Below are positions 25,282 to 32,790 of a stretch of DNA of 62,709 nucleotides, one piece after another; positions within the stretch are counted from its first letter, which is position 1; every line of letters starts with the position of its first letter. A model generated the notes under the pieces. The model did not search any database, was not told the DNA's origin, and saw only the letters and a list, made by a program, of their open reading frames with translations. The stretch comes from M3007 sp040397785 (lineage in GTDB: Bacteria > Bacteroidota > Bacteroidia > Chitinophagales > Saprospiraceae): NCBI GenBank assembly GCA_040397785.1, contig JBBAVI010000024.1, forward strand, positions 1 through 62,709. Direction: 5' to 3'. The translations under genes and the position numbers were made by a program.

Positions 25282-27628
25282 CATTCCGCTGCTCTGTAAC
25301 CAGCCAGAACCTGCTTCGGCTTGTTGGTATGATGGCAGCGAAGGCGATGACATTCGTTTTGTGCTGTTTCGGCCCGATTTGGGTGAAAACCAGGCCTGGA
25401 CGCCTTTTTATTACACCTATTTTTATTATTATGGGCAAAATAGCTTCGATTGGCCCAAGGATGCGCCCAAATTCACCGATGTTTCCAAGGATAAACAACA
25501 GATCATCGCGCAATGGAAGGCAGCCGTAAATGAGCCTGCTGTAAGGGACACCGATTTGTACAACATTCTTTTCAATACCCGTCCCGATATCCTGCTCAAT
25601 ACCCAAACCGCTCCCGAAAAGGCATTTCCCGGCAATACGTTTATCCAGGCTTTGCAAAAATCAGCACATCAGGCACTTTGGGAATATTTGTTGGACCTGA
25701 AAGATGCCGAAAAATACACCATGCTCAATGTAGATTGGGATATGTCGGAAACACAACAAACGGACTATAATGCGCAGGCCGAAAGTTTGGTGCAGCGGCT
25801 TTCCCGCAAACTCGAAAAACAAGATCTTAGCGACTTTCTGAAACCGCGCTATGCTTTTACGTTGTTGCGGCTTAAGTTTTACAATTCTTCAGACAAGACA
25901 GAAGGGATTGCCCAAATAAAGGATTTGTACAACCGTTATTTGGCACCCTTGCCCAAAACGGATATCCTGCAGGCCTGGGGCCTTCATTATTTAGCCCAAA
26001 TAGAACCCGACGAAGGCCGTTGCGCCTACCTGAATGCCCTGGTATTTGACCGCAGCGACAGCAAAAAAGTGCGCTCCCACCAATTGTTTGTAAGCGCAAA
26101 TGCCCATAAAGCCCTGCCTTTTGCTAAAAATGCCAGCGAACGCAGCGTCATCCGTACCTTGAAAGAACTAAACAATCCGGGAAAATCGCTCGACAACATC
26201 CGAAAAATACTGGAGGATGAACCGGATAGTAAATACCTCGCGCTGTTGGTAAGTCGGGAAATTAATAAACTGGAAAACTGGATTTTTACGCCCGAATATT
26301 TGCAAACCAGCGGATCAGTACATCACTCGTCGATCGGTGTCGAAGATTGGGACCAACGGGAGGCCTATTCCCGATATCCCCAAAAATGGCGCGCCCGTGA
26401 CCTTGAGTACCTGCGCACGCTGCGAAAAACACTGCAAACCGCCCTGCCCAAGACCAAAGTAAATGCCGATTTGCTCAATTTGGCGGTAGCGCATTTGTAT
26501 TTATTGGACCACCAGGCCGCGGCGGCGCTTCCGTTTATCACGGCCGTTCAGCGCAATACACCCGTGTATGCCTTGCAAAAACGACTCCTGGAATTTTCCT
26601 ATTTAATGCAAACGGCCAACCTGAATGCGCCCGAAACCCAACAGAAATTGGTGGAGGTGTTGCGCTGGCTGGAAAAAAACCAGGCTAAAATCCTCACCGG
26701 GCCGCGTACCTTCAGCATGGCCATGGCGCTGCTGGCCAATACCTACAAAAAAACGGGGCAGGCAGATATGGTAGCGTTGTTGCAAAACCGCGGCGAACTC
26801 AAAACCTTTTTTGGCGGCTATTGCTCGGCGTTTTACAGCCATATTCACTATCTTGATCAATATGGCGATTTGGAATCGGTGCAATCGGTGATTAATCGGA
26901 TTGAAAAGAAAAACAAAACCCCGTTTGAGGCTTTTCTCACCGAACAATACGCCAACGCAAATCCGTTTTACGACCTCCTGGGCACCATGTACCTGCGGCG
27001 CGGCCAAACGGAAAAGGCTTTGAGCATTTTTGAAAAAGTACCCGATACGTACTGGAATTCCGCTTATGAATACGCCTATTATTTAGACGACGATCCCTTT
27101 CACCGGATCAAAATGCTTGCCATGCCCGAAACCTTCGATGTGTACAACAAAAAGACCATGGCGGCACGACTTTTGACCCTCGAAAAAACGGTACAGGCAC
27201 TTCCAGCGCAAAGCGATACCAGTTACCTCGAACTGGGTAATGCCTGGTACAATTTTTCGAAGTACGGTAATTCCTGGATGTTTATGACGTACGGATGGAG
27301 CGAGCATGGATTGTTCCCGACCTTCATAAGTGGCGAATTACCCGATGTGTTGCAACCGGAAGCCCTGTTCAAAGCCAATTATTACCGCATGGAAAAAGCG
27401 GAATATTATTACAAAAAAGCCCTCGAAACCAGCCAAAACACAGAGTTGAAGGCCCTCGCGGCTTTTATGCTAGCAGAAATTGATCAAACCCGTTATTTCC
27501 AGCAACCAACCGCAAAATCAATTTATGTGGGCGAATTTGGGAAGCAATATTATGTGCAATTTCAGCAGACCAAGTTTTTTAAAGATCACCCTTGCCCCAT
27601 GATTGAAAATTTTATGCAAAAAAAATAA
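25235..27628 (+). CDS. Large exported TPR-like protein of unknown function
   Basis: A 797-residue protein starting inside the preceding gene (ATG 25235, 47-bp overlap in another frame). The N-terminus (YLLLLISIPLLC, then PEPASACWYDG) is a signal peptide or lipoprotein signal. The rest is almost wholly helical, with TPR/Sel1-like pairs such as DLLGTMYLRRGQTEKALSIF and LNLAVAHLYLLDHQAAAALP. The start resembles a conserved CWYDGSEGDDIRFVLFRPDL block. No catalytic motif was seen. Together with the upstream protein it probably forms a cell-surface or periplasmic pair. Confidence 0.72.
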   Translation: MKQFRNFKKYLLLLISIPLLCNQPEPASACWYDGSEGDDIRFVLFRPDLGENQAWTPFYYTYFYYYGQNSFDWPKDAPKFTDVSKDKQQIIAQWKAAVNEPAVRDTDLYNILFNTRPDILLNTQTAPEKAFPGNTFIQALQKSAHQALWEYLLDLKDAEKYTMLNVDWDMSETQQTDYNAQAESLVQRLSRKLEKQDLSDFLKPRYAFTLLRLKFYNSSDKTEGIAQIKDLYNRYLAPLPKTDILQAWGLHYLAQIEPDEGRCAYLNALVFDRSDSKKVRSHQLFVSANAHKALPFAKNASERSVIRTLKELNNPGKSLDNIRKILEDEPDSKYLALLVSREINKLENWIFTPEYLQTSGSVHHSSIGVEDWDQREAYSRYPQKWRARDLEYLRTLRKTLQTALPKTKVNADLLNLAVAHLYLLDHQAAAALPFITAVQRNTPVYALQKRLLEFSYLMQTANLNAPETQQKLVEVLRWLEKNQAKILTGPRTFSMAMALLANTYKKTGQADMVALLQNRGELKTFFGGYCSAFYSHIHYLDQYGDLESVQSVINRIEKKNKTPFEAFLTEQYANANPFYDLLGTMYLRRGQTEKALSIFEKVPDTYWNSAYEYAYYLDDDPFHRIKMLAMPETFDVYNKKTMAARLLTLEKTVQALPAQSDTSYLELGNAWYNFSKYGNSWMFMTYGWSEHGLFPTFISGELPDVLQPEALFKANYYRMEKAEYYYKKALETSQNTELKALAAFMLAEIDQTRYFQQPTAKSIYVGEFGKQYYVQFQQTKFFKDHPCPMIENFMQKK

Positions 27629-27637
27629 GCGCACCTC

Positions 27638-27668
27638 TTGACAAGCATTCGAAAAGCCTTTACATTTG
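27638..27668 (+). promoter_or_regulatory. Consensus sigma promoter for the J-pseudokinase/vWA/PurA-like operon
   Basis: TTG at 27638-27640, exactly 20 bp, then TACATTTG at 27661-27668: both parts of the Bacteroidota housekeeping promoter at ideal spacing. The first gene starts at 27691, leaving a leader of roughly 15-20 bases. This makes the operon an independent transcription unit. Confidence 0.8.
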
Positions 27669-27690
27669 TGTCATAAATACGCAAATTCAA

Positions 27691-28569
27691 ATGGACGCCA
27701 CGAATCTTATTTTAAAATTACAATCCAGCCATAGGCCGGAGGACATTTTTACCCGCCGTAATTTTAAAACAGCATACCTGGCTTACATCAAATTGCTGCA
27801 TCCCGATATTTGTTCGGAGCCTGGCGCATCGGTTGCTACCAGCAAACTTAATGATTTGCGGGCGGTGATGGAATCGCGGTTTTTGCTCCACGATGATGCG
27901 GGCGAAATTCGGGTCGCCGATGAAAAGACCTTGTTGTTTAGCGGGGATAAAACCTTGTTAGATAAATCTTTACAGCAATACCGGCGCTTGATGGCATTTA
28001 AAGATGACGCAGCCCGGCATTTTCAAAAATATTTACCCGAATCCATGGAATGGCAGGGCGATGCCTTGTGCGTACGCAGCGCGCATGCGATGGTTCCGCT
28101 TTCGGGTTTGCAATTGCCGCGCGAACACGTAAGCTGGGTGACCAGTCGCCTGCTCGAATGGGTATCGTGGTTACATCAGGTCGGATACAGCCACAATGGC
28201 ATCAACCCGGAAAGCGTATGCTTGGTACCCGAATCGCATGGCATTGTCATCACCTCCTTTTACCACTTGGCTCCTTTAAACAGCAAATTGAGCACCATTT
28301 CGGGCGCTTATCTGCCCTGGTATGCTCCGAGTGTGTTTGATCAAAAAAAGGCCGTTTCAGGTATCGACCTCGGGTTGTTGCAACGCACGGCCTTGTACTT
28401 GCTAGGCGACCCATCCGGGCATGGGGTCAGATTGAAAATGACCGAGCCCGCTCCCTTCATTGATTTTCTAATTGCCAGCCATACCGAAGCCGTGCCCACT
28501 TATGAGCAATACCGCACGATGTTGCGCACGGTGTTCGGAAAACCAGTCTTTCACCACCTAAATCTTTAA
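27691..28569 (+). CDS. J-domain / pseudokinase fusion protein
   Basis: A 292-residue cytosolic protein. The first 65 residues form a J-domain-like helical hairpin with FKTAYLAYIKLLHPD and the HPD tripeptide at 37-39, followed by KLNDLRAVME. Residues of about 100-285 resemble the C-lobe of a protein kinase: the helix WVTSRLLEWVSWLHQVGYSH leads to HNGINPES at 168-175 in the place of HRDxKPxN. Thirteen residues on, TSF (188-190) stands in place of DFG, and WYAPSV (210-215) in place of the APE region. The catalytic Asp, the Asn and the DFG Asp are all replaced, so catalysis is unlikely. It may recruit an Hsp70 to a partner bound by the pseudokinase. First gene of the operon; 3 bp separate it from the vWA gene. 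The function is inferred. Confidence 0.7.
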   Translation: MDATNLILKLQSSHRPEDIFTRRNFKTAYLAYIKLLHPDICSEPGASVATSKLNDLRAVMESRFLLHDDAGEIRVADEKTLLFSGDKTLLDKSLQQYRRLMAFKDDAARHFQKYLPESMEWQGDALCVRSAHAMVPLSGLQLPREHVSWVTSRLLEWVSWLHQVGYSHNGINPESVCLVPESHGIVITSFYHLAPLNSKLSTISGAYLPWYAPSVFDQKKAVSGIDLGLLQRTALYLLGDPSGHGVRLKMTEPAPFIDFLIASHTEAVPTYEQYRTMLRTVFGKPVFHHLNL

Positions 28570-28572
28570 AAA

Positions 28573-29502
28573 ATGGGATACACCCGATGGTCAGATGATT
28601 CCTACGCACACCTGAAATCAAAACGCTCAGGCGCTTCTGTGAACGATATTTTTACAAACAACGCCACTGGAAAGGCCAGCGACCTCATGTTGCCGCATGG
28701 CGTGAAAATGCGGGAAAGCCGCGATTCCGACATTCACCCAGACTCACTTTCCATTGCCGTTTACCTTGATGTGACCGGTAGTATGGGCCGCATCCCCGAA
28801 ATTCTGGTGCGTGAAAAACTCGGCGCGTTGATGAATACCCTCATCGACCACGGAGTAGCGCACCCACAAATCTTGTTCGGTGCGATCGGCGATCATTTTT
28901 CCGACCGTTTCCCGCTACAAATTGGTCAGTTTGAAAGCGGCACCGATGAGCTGGATCAATGGCTCACCAGCATATTCATTGAAGGCGGCGGCGGCGGTCA
29001 GCATATGGAATCGTATTTGTTGGGTTGGTTGTTCTGTGCACGCCATACCTCTATTGATTGTTTTGAAAAACGCGGCCAAAAAGGCTTTTTGTTCACCATT
29101 GGCGATGAATCCAGCTGGGACCAATTGGATGCAGCAGCCTTGAAGGCGCTGATGGGCTACCCGGAAGCAAGCACTGTGAGCGATCGCCAATTGCTGGAAG
29201 AAGCCCAACGCGCTTACAACGTGTTCCATATTCACATCAACGAGGCCTCTTACCGCGATAACCCGGCCGTTTTGGGCTACTGGCGTGGCATGTTGGGCGA
29301 GCGCTTGTTGATCCTTGACGACCACAACGCCATTGCCGAAACCATTGCGAGTACGGTAGCCGTCATTCATGGCGTCGATTTGAAAAACGTACTGGCAACC
29401 TTCGATGCTGCAACCGCCAAAACCGTGGGCAATGCCCTGGCAAAAGTAGAATCTATGGTGACCAAAACCGGCGACGTCACCAAAGGCGCTTTCAAATTAT
29501 AA
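28573..29502 (+). CDS. vWA-domain protein (TerY-like fold)
   Basis: A 309-residue cytosolic protein built around a von Willebrand A domain (about 60-240). The MIDAS motif is AVYLDVTGSM, with DxTGS at 66-70 instead of the usual DxSxS; the domain continues through HPQILFGAIGDHF and an unusual run of five glycines (138-142) before QHMESYLLGWLFCARHT. The N-terminal 55 residues (MGYTRWSDDSYAHLKSKR) and the C-terminal helix (VDLKNVLATFDAATAKTV) are specific to this family. There is no signal peptide. It sits in the middle of the operon, 3 bp after the J-pseudokinase and 2 bp before the PurA-like gene, which argues for a shared complex. Function unknown. Confidence 0.78.
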   Translation: MGYTRWSDDSYAHLKSKRSGASVNDIFTNNATGKASDLMLPHGVKMRESRDSDIHPDSLSIAVYLDVTGSMGRIPEILVREKLGALMNTLIDHGVAHPQILFGAIGDHFSDRFPLQIGQFESGTDELDQWLTSIFIEGGGGGQHMESYLLGWLFCARHTSIDCFEKRGQKGFLFTIGDESSWDQLDAAALKALMGYPEASTVSDRQLLEEAQRAYNVFHIHINEASYRDNPAVLGYWRGMLGERLLILDDHNAIAETIASTVAVIHGVDLKNVLATFDAATAKTVGNALAKVESMVTKTGDVTKGAFKL

Positions 29503-29504
29503 AC

Positions 29505-30695
29505 ATGCGCAAAGCCTCTATGGTAGTAGGCCTGGGCTTTGGCGATGAAGGAAAGGGCCTGGCAACCGATTTTCTGGTGCGCCAGGCCCAACATCCGCTT
29601 ATCATTCGGTACAACGGTGGTCAGCAGGCTGGTCATACTGTTTCGGACGGCCAAGGGAAACGGCATGTTTTTTCCAATTTCGGGGCGGGAACCTTGGCAG
29701 GTGCTCCTACGTATTGGTCGCGTTTTTGCACGTTTGCACCAGTTAATCTGCTTAAGGAATTTGCGGCGCTGGAATTGCTCGGCGTGCAGCCACAACTACT
29801 GGTGGACGCCCTTTGTCCCGTAGCCACCCATTACGATGTGTTGTACAACCAATTGCTCGAAAAAGGACGGGGTGCGCAACGGCATGGCAGCTGCGGCATG
29901 GGCTTTGGTGCCACCGTGGAGCGCCACGAAAACTCGCCCGTGCGCTTGTACGCGCAAGACCTGATGTTTCCGGAAATATGCGCTTTGAAACTGCCCGCTA
30001 TACGCCAATATTACCGGCAAAAACTCGAAAACCGCCCCGACCTTGATTTTGATGCCTACGACCACGATGCCGCGGATGCGCGCTGGCTCGATCTTTTAAA
30101 CGCACTTTTGCGGCTAAAAGACCGTCGAATCTGGCAAATTGCACACGAACAAGCCATTTTTTCGGATAAATCGCCCTGGCAACATTATGTTTTTGAAGGC
30201 GCCCAAGGCATCCTGCTTGACATGGATTTTGGGTTTTTCCCGCATGTCACGCGCAGTAACACGACCAGTAAAAACGCTTTTGACTTGTTGCGCCGCAACC
30301 ATTTTTTCCCGGAAACAGAAGTGGTGTACATCAGTCGTTGTTACCAAACCCGGCACGGCGCGGGACCTTTTTCCTGGGAAACCGATCAGTTGCATTTACA
30401 GAACAATGCCCTGGAAACCAATGTGTTCAATGATTACCAGGGCAATTTTCGGTATGGACATTTAAGTCTGGACCAGTTGCATTATGCGCTGCAATGCGAC
30501 CGCAATTTTTCGGGCAATATGCCTAAAAAACTGTTGCTTACCTGTGCCGATCAATTGCCGGAAGGGCGGGTGACTTGCTATTTGGGTCAGGCGGCGCTGG
30601 ATGTACCAATTGCGGATTTGCCTGATTTGGTGGGTGATTTTGAGGGTGGTTGGATTAGTTGGGGGGATTGGGCGGGTGGAGTCCTGAATAAATAA
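29505..30695 (+). CDS. Divergent PurA-like (adenylosuccinate synthetase family) enzyme
   Basis: A 396-residue GTP-dependent ligase-like protein, shorter than PurA (about 425-430). Kept from PurA: GDEGKG at 13-18 (catalytic Asp14, Lys17), QAGHT at 41-45 (His44), EGAQG at 231-235, SNTTSKN near 251-257 and TRHGAGPF at 282-289. Changed: the IMP-side TTGRGIGP block reads SCGMGFGA (129-136), the arginine-rich aspartate loop (TGRRRRTGW in E. coli) reads QGNFRYGHL with one Arg (312-320), and the guanine-binding TKLD reads TCAD (346-349). The chemistry of phosphorylating and then displacing an oxo group is probably retained, with a different acceptor or amine donor. Last gene of the operon; unlikely to be the housekeeping PurA. 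Confidence 0.82.
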   Translation: MRKASMVVGLGFGDEGKGLATDFLVRQAQHPLIIRYNGGQQAGHTVSDGQGKRHVFSNFGAGTLAGAPTYWSRFCTFAPVNLLKEFAALELLGVQPQLLVDALCPVATHYDVLYNQLLEKGRGAQRHGSCGMGFGATVERHENSPVRLYAQDLMFPEICALKLPAIRQYYRQKLENRPDLDFDAYDHDAADARWLDLLNALLRLKDRRIWQIAHEQAIFSDKSPWQHYVFEGAQGILLDMDFGFFPHVTRSNTTSKNAFDLLRRNHFFPETEVVYISRCYQTRHGAGPFSWETDQLHLQNNALETNVFNDYQGNFRYGHLSLDQLHYALQCDRNFSGNMPKKLLLTCADQLPEGRVTCYLGQAALDVPIADLPDLVGDFEGGWISWGDWAGGVLNK

Positions 30696-30704
30696 AAAAT
30701 AAAC

Positions 30705-30735
30705 TTGCATATTATAAGTACACTTACTATCTTTG
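30705..30735 (+). promoter_or_regulatory. Consensus promoter before the SRPBCC-marR-peroxiredoxin unit
   Basis: TTG at 30705-30707, 20 bp, TATCTTTG at 30728-30735: ideal Bacteroidota promoter. It overlaps the only near-cognate start (TTG 30733) of the SRPBCC frame, which argues that translation must begin further downstream. Confidence 0.8.
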
Positions 30736-30762
30736 ATTCATTATTCAACATTTATTAAAAAC

Positions 30763-31202
30763 ATCAACCGTACGTGGGCAAAATCGCATAGCATCGTAAC
30801 CAAGGCTGTTACCAAACAACAAATGTGGCAACGCTTCGCTGACGTAAACAACTGGCTCAATTGGGACAAAAGTGTTGAGTTTGCGCAGTTGGAAGGCAAA
30901 TTTGAACAAGGCAATCACTTTATGTTTCAACCCAAAGGCGGGCCAAAATGAAAATTTTGATATTTGAAACCGTCGAACACGAAAAATTTGTCGATCTTAC
31001 CATTTTTCCTTTGGCCAAAATGTACGGCGTGCATCTTTTGGAAGAAACTGAAGCAGGTTTGAAAATTACAACCACCATGAAAATAAAAGGGATTTTGGGC
31101 TGGTTGTGGATCAAATTGGTCGCGAAAAAAATCGTGGATGATCTTCCAGCCGATATGGAAACGCAAATCCAGGTGGCTTCCAATATTGTAAAACAGGCAT
31201 GA
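30763..31202 (+). pseudogene. SRPBCC (START/Bet v1-like) protein gene, frameshifted
   Basis: Two frames together make one SRPBCC domain. The first frame gives RTWAKSHSIVTKAVTKQQ, MWQRFADVNNWLNWDKSVEF and GNHFMFQPKGGPK, then TGA (30949-30951). The second starts in the overlapping ATGA (30948) with MKILIFETVEHEKFVDLTIF and PLAKMYGVHLLEETEAGLKI and runs to 31202. Relatives read continuously through this point, so a one-base change in the AAAA just before the TGA has split the gene. The first half also lacks an ATG: codon 30763 is ATC where relatives would have ATG. It could be a true pseudogene, a consensus error in the assembly, or (less likely) two coupled half-proteins. It precedes marR with an ATGA overlap. 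Confidence 0.65.
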
Positions 31203-31687
31203 AAGCAAGCGACAATACGTTTAAGGTGGAAAAACCGGAAGAAAGTACCGGCTTTTTACTGTGGCAGGTTACCAACCTGTGGCAACGTTCCATTAAAAAG
31301 ACGCTGGAACCTTATGATTTGACGCATTCGCAATTTGTGCTCATAGCAAGTATTCATTGGTTGCATTTGCAGGAAAAAGAAGTCACGCAAATCGTTTTAT
31401 CCAACCACACCAAAATTGACCCCATGACCACTTCCACGGTTTTGCGGACGTTGCAACAAAAAGGACTGCTGGTGCGGCAGGAACACCAAACGGATACCCG
31501 CGCCAAAACGGTTGCACTCACGGAAGTAGGTATGCGCATCGTAAAGGAAGCGGTGATGGCCGTGGAAACCTTTGACCGGGCGTTTTTTTCGGTGCTGGGA
31601 ACAGAATTGGGCGGCTTGAACACCAATTTATTAAATTTACTACATCATTTTTCCAAACATATTAACTCCAGTAATGATAGTTTCTAA
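31199..31687 (+). CDS. MarR-family transcriptional regulator
   Basis: A 162-residue winged-helix regulator. Dimerisation helices (FLLWQVTNLWQRSIKKTLEP) are followed by the MarR DNA-binding core: LTHSQFVLIASIHWLH, IVLSNHTKIDPMTTSTVLRT and LQQKGLLVRQEHQTDTRAKT with the wing motif DTRAKTVALTEVG. The start overlaps the stop of the SRPBCC frame (ATGA), and the end overlaps the peroxiredoxin gene by 14 bp. It probably autoregulates this three-gene unit in response to an oxidant or a hydrophobic ligand, as MarR proteins often do. Confidence 0.9.
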   Translation: MKASDNTFKVEKPEESTGFLLWQVTNLWQRSIKKTLEPYDLTHSQFVLIASIHWLHLQEKEVTQIVLSNHTKIDPMTTSTVLRTLQQKGLLVRQEHQTDTRAKTVALTEVGMRIVKEAVMAVETFDRAFFSVLGTELGGLNTNLLNLLHHFSKHINSSNDSF

Positions 31688-32228
31688 TCAACAACTTGCC
31701 CCACAATTCACCGTAACGGATGTATTTGGGGAAACTATTGCATTGTCACAATTCAAAGGCAAAAAAGTACATTTAATATTTTATCGTTTTGCGGCTTGCC
31801 CGTTTTGCAATTTGCGTTTTCATGAAATCAATCAATTAGCCGACACCTACAAGCAGCAAAATACGGTGGTATTGTCGGTGTACGAATCCTCTGCAGCCAA
31901 TATCCGCGCGATGATGGCTGACGAATCTTTTTATACCTATGTGATTCCAAATCCCGATTCCACTTTGTATAAATTATACAACCTAGACCGCTCTTTGCTT
32001 GGCTTGTTTCAGTTTTTGCTGTTCAATGGCGGATTATCGCGTGCGATGAAAGGCCGGAAATTGTTTAAAAACCGGGTTTCTGGCGACGGCCACGCCGATC
32101 GTTTGGAAGCTGAATTTTTGATCGATGAAAATGGCCGGGTCGTGCAGGCGCATTATGGCAAAATACAAGGCGATTATCTGCCCAAATCGGAAATATTGGT
32201 CTTTTTAGACGCAAAACCGGCTGTTTAA
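31674..32228 (+). CDS. AhpC/TSA-family peroxiredoxin-like protein
   Basis: A 184-residue thioredoxin-fold protein. The N-terminal QLAPQFTVTDVFGETIALSQ and HLIFYRFAACPFCNLRFHE place it in the AhpC/TSA group, with a CPFC motif (Cys42, Cys45) instead of the classic PxxxTxxC, so it is a peroxiredoxin-like reductase rather than a typical 2-Cys peroxiredoxin. An insertion around 100-130 (LDRSLLGLFQFLLFNGGLSR) is hydrophobic and could touch a membrane or lipid substrate. It lies in an operon with marR and is followed by a terminator. Confidence 0.82.
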   Translation: MIVSNQQLAPQFTVTDVFGETIALSQFKGKKVHLIFYRFAACPFCNLRFHEINQLADTYKQQNTVVLSVYESSAANIRAMMADESFYTYVIPNPDSTLYKLYNLDRSLLGLFQFLLFNGGLSRAMKGRKLFKNRVSGDGHADRLEAEFLIDENGRVVQAHYGKIQGDYLPKSEILVFLDAKPAV

Positions 32229-32232
32229 TTAT

Positions 32233-32274
32233 AAAAAAGCCCGCTTTTCCCAATCAGGGATAAGCGGGCTTTTA
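32233..32274. terminator. Bidirectional intrinsic terminator
   Basis: AAAAAGCCCGCTT and its inverted partner AAGCGGGCTTTT flank a short loop, with A and T tracts on both sides. It sits between the peroxiredoxin and dinB genes, which converge. Confidence 0.88.
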
Positions 32275-32316
32275 AGCAAATATGATATTGAAATTGATCG
32301 CGCTAATTGAGTGCTT

Positions 32317-32781
32317 TTATTTCAACAAAGCAATTTGTCCAACATGATAGGCCTGGTGTAACAAGCGAGACAACAACACATTAATTTTATTGCGGTGTGG
32401 TTCGTTGACAAAATCGGCCTCGCTCACCGCAGTATGACGGTTGGCCCATTCCTCGGCTGGTAAATTTGTAAACAATTCCTGGAGCGCTGCCGAACTTTTG
32501 GCCCACATGTCACGCAATGCAGCGGGTGTTGGCATTTCCTGACCTGATTTGTCCGCGGTCCGCAGAAAAGCCATTTCCAATTCCGGGTACATTTTATCGC
32601 CCGCGCCAAACAAGGTAAGCATGCCTTCATTGGCCGCAATGATATGGCCCAACAAATAAACGCCGGTGTTTTTACCCGGGGCTGTTTCTTGCACCAATTG
32701 TTCGTCCGAAATTTGACTTAAAAGCCGGTTTAATTGATCGTTTTGCGCCTTCAGATTGCGTAAAATACTGTCAAGAATCAT
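32317..32781 (-). CDS. DinB-family protein
   Basis: A 154-residue four-helix-bundle protein of the DinB/YfiT group. The metal-binding histidines appear at the usual places: LLGHIIAANEGM (first helix pair), and HQAYHVGQIALLK at the C-terminus. DinB-like proteins are often thiol-dependent transferases or hydrolases (bacillithiol or mycothiol type); the substrate here is unknown. It starts 9 bp after the lgt stop, so it is probably cotranscribed with lgt. Confidence 0.85.
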   Translation of the reverse strand: MILDSILRNLKAQNDQLNRLLSQISDEQLVQETAPGKNTGVYLLGHIIAANEGMLTLFGAGDKMYPELEMAFLRTADKSGQEMPTPAALRDMWAKSSAALQELFTNLPAEEWANRHTAVSEADFVNEPHRNKINVLLSRLLHQAYHVGQIALLK

Positions 32782-32790
32782 GGTATGTTT

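Noticed and set aside
29505..30695. Phage PurZ (2-aminoadenine pathway)
   Set aside because: The catalytic Asp in GDEGKG is kept, whereas I recall it being replaced in PurZ; no phage genes or companion Z-pathway genes are nearby.
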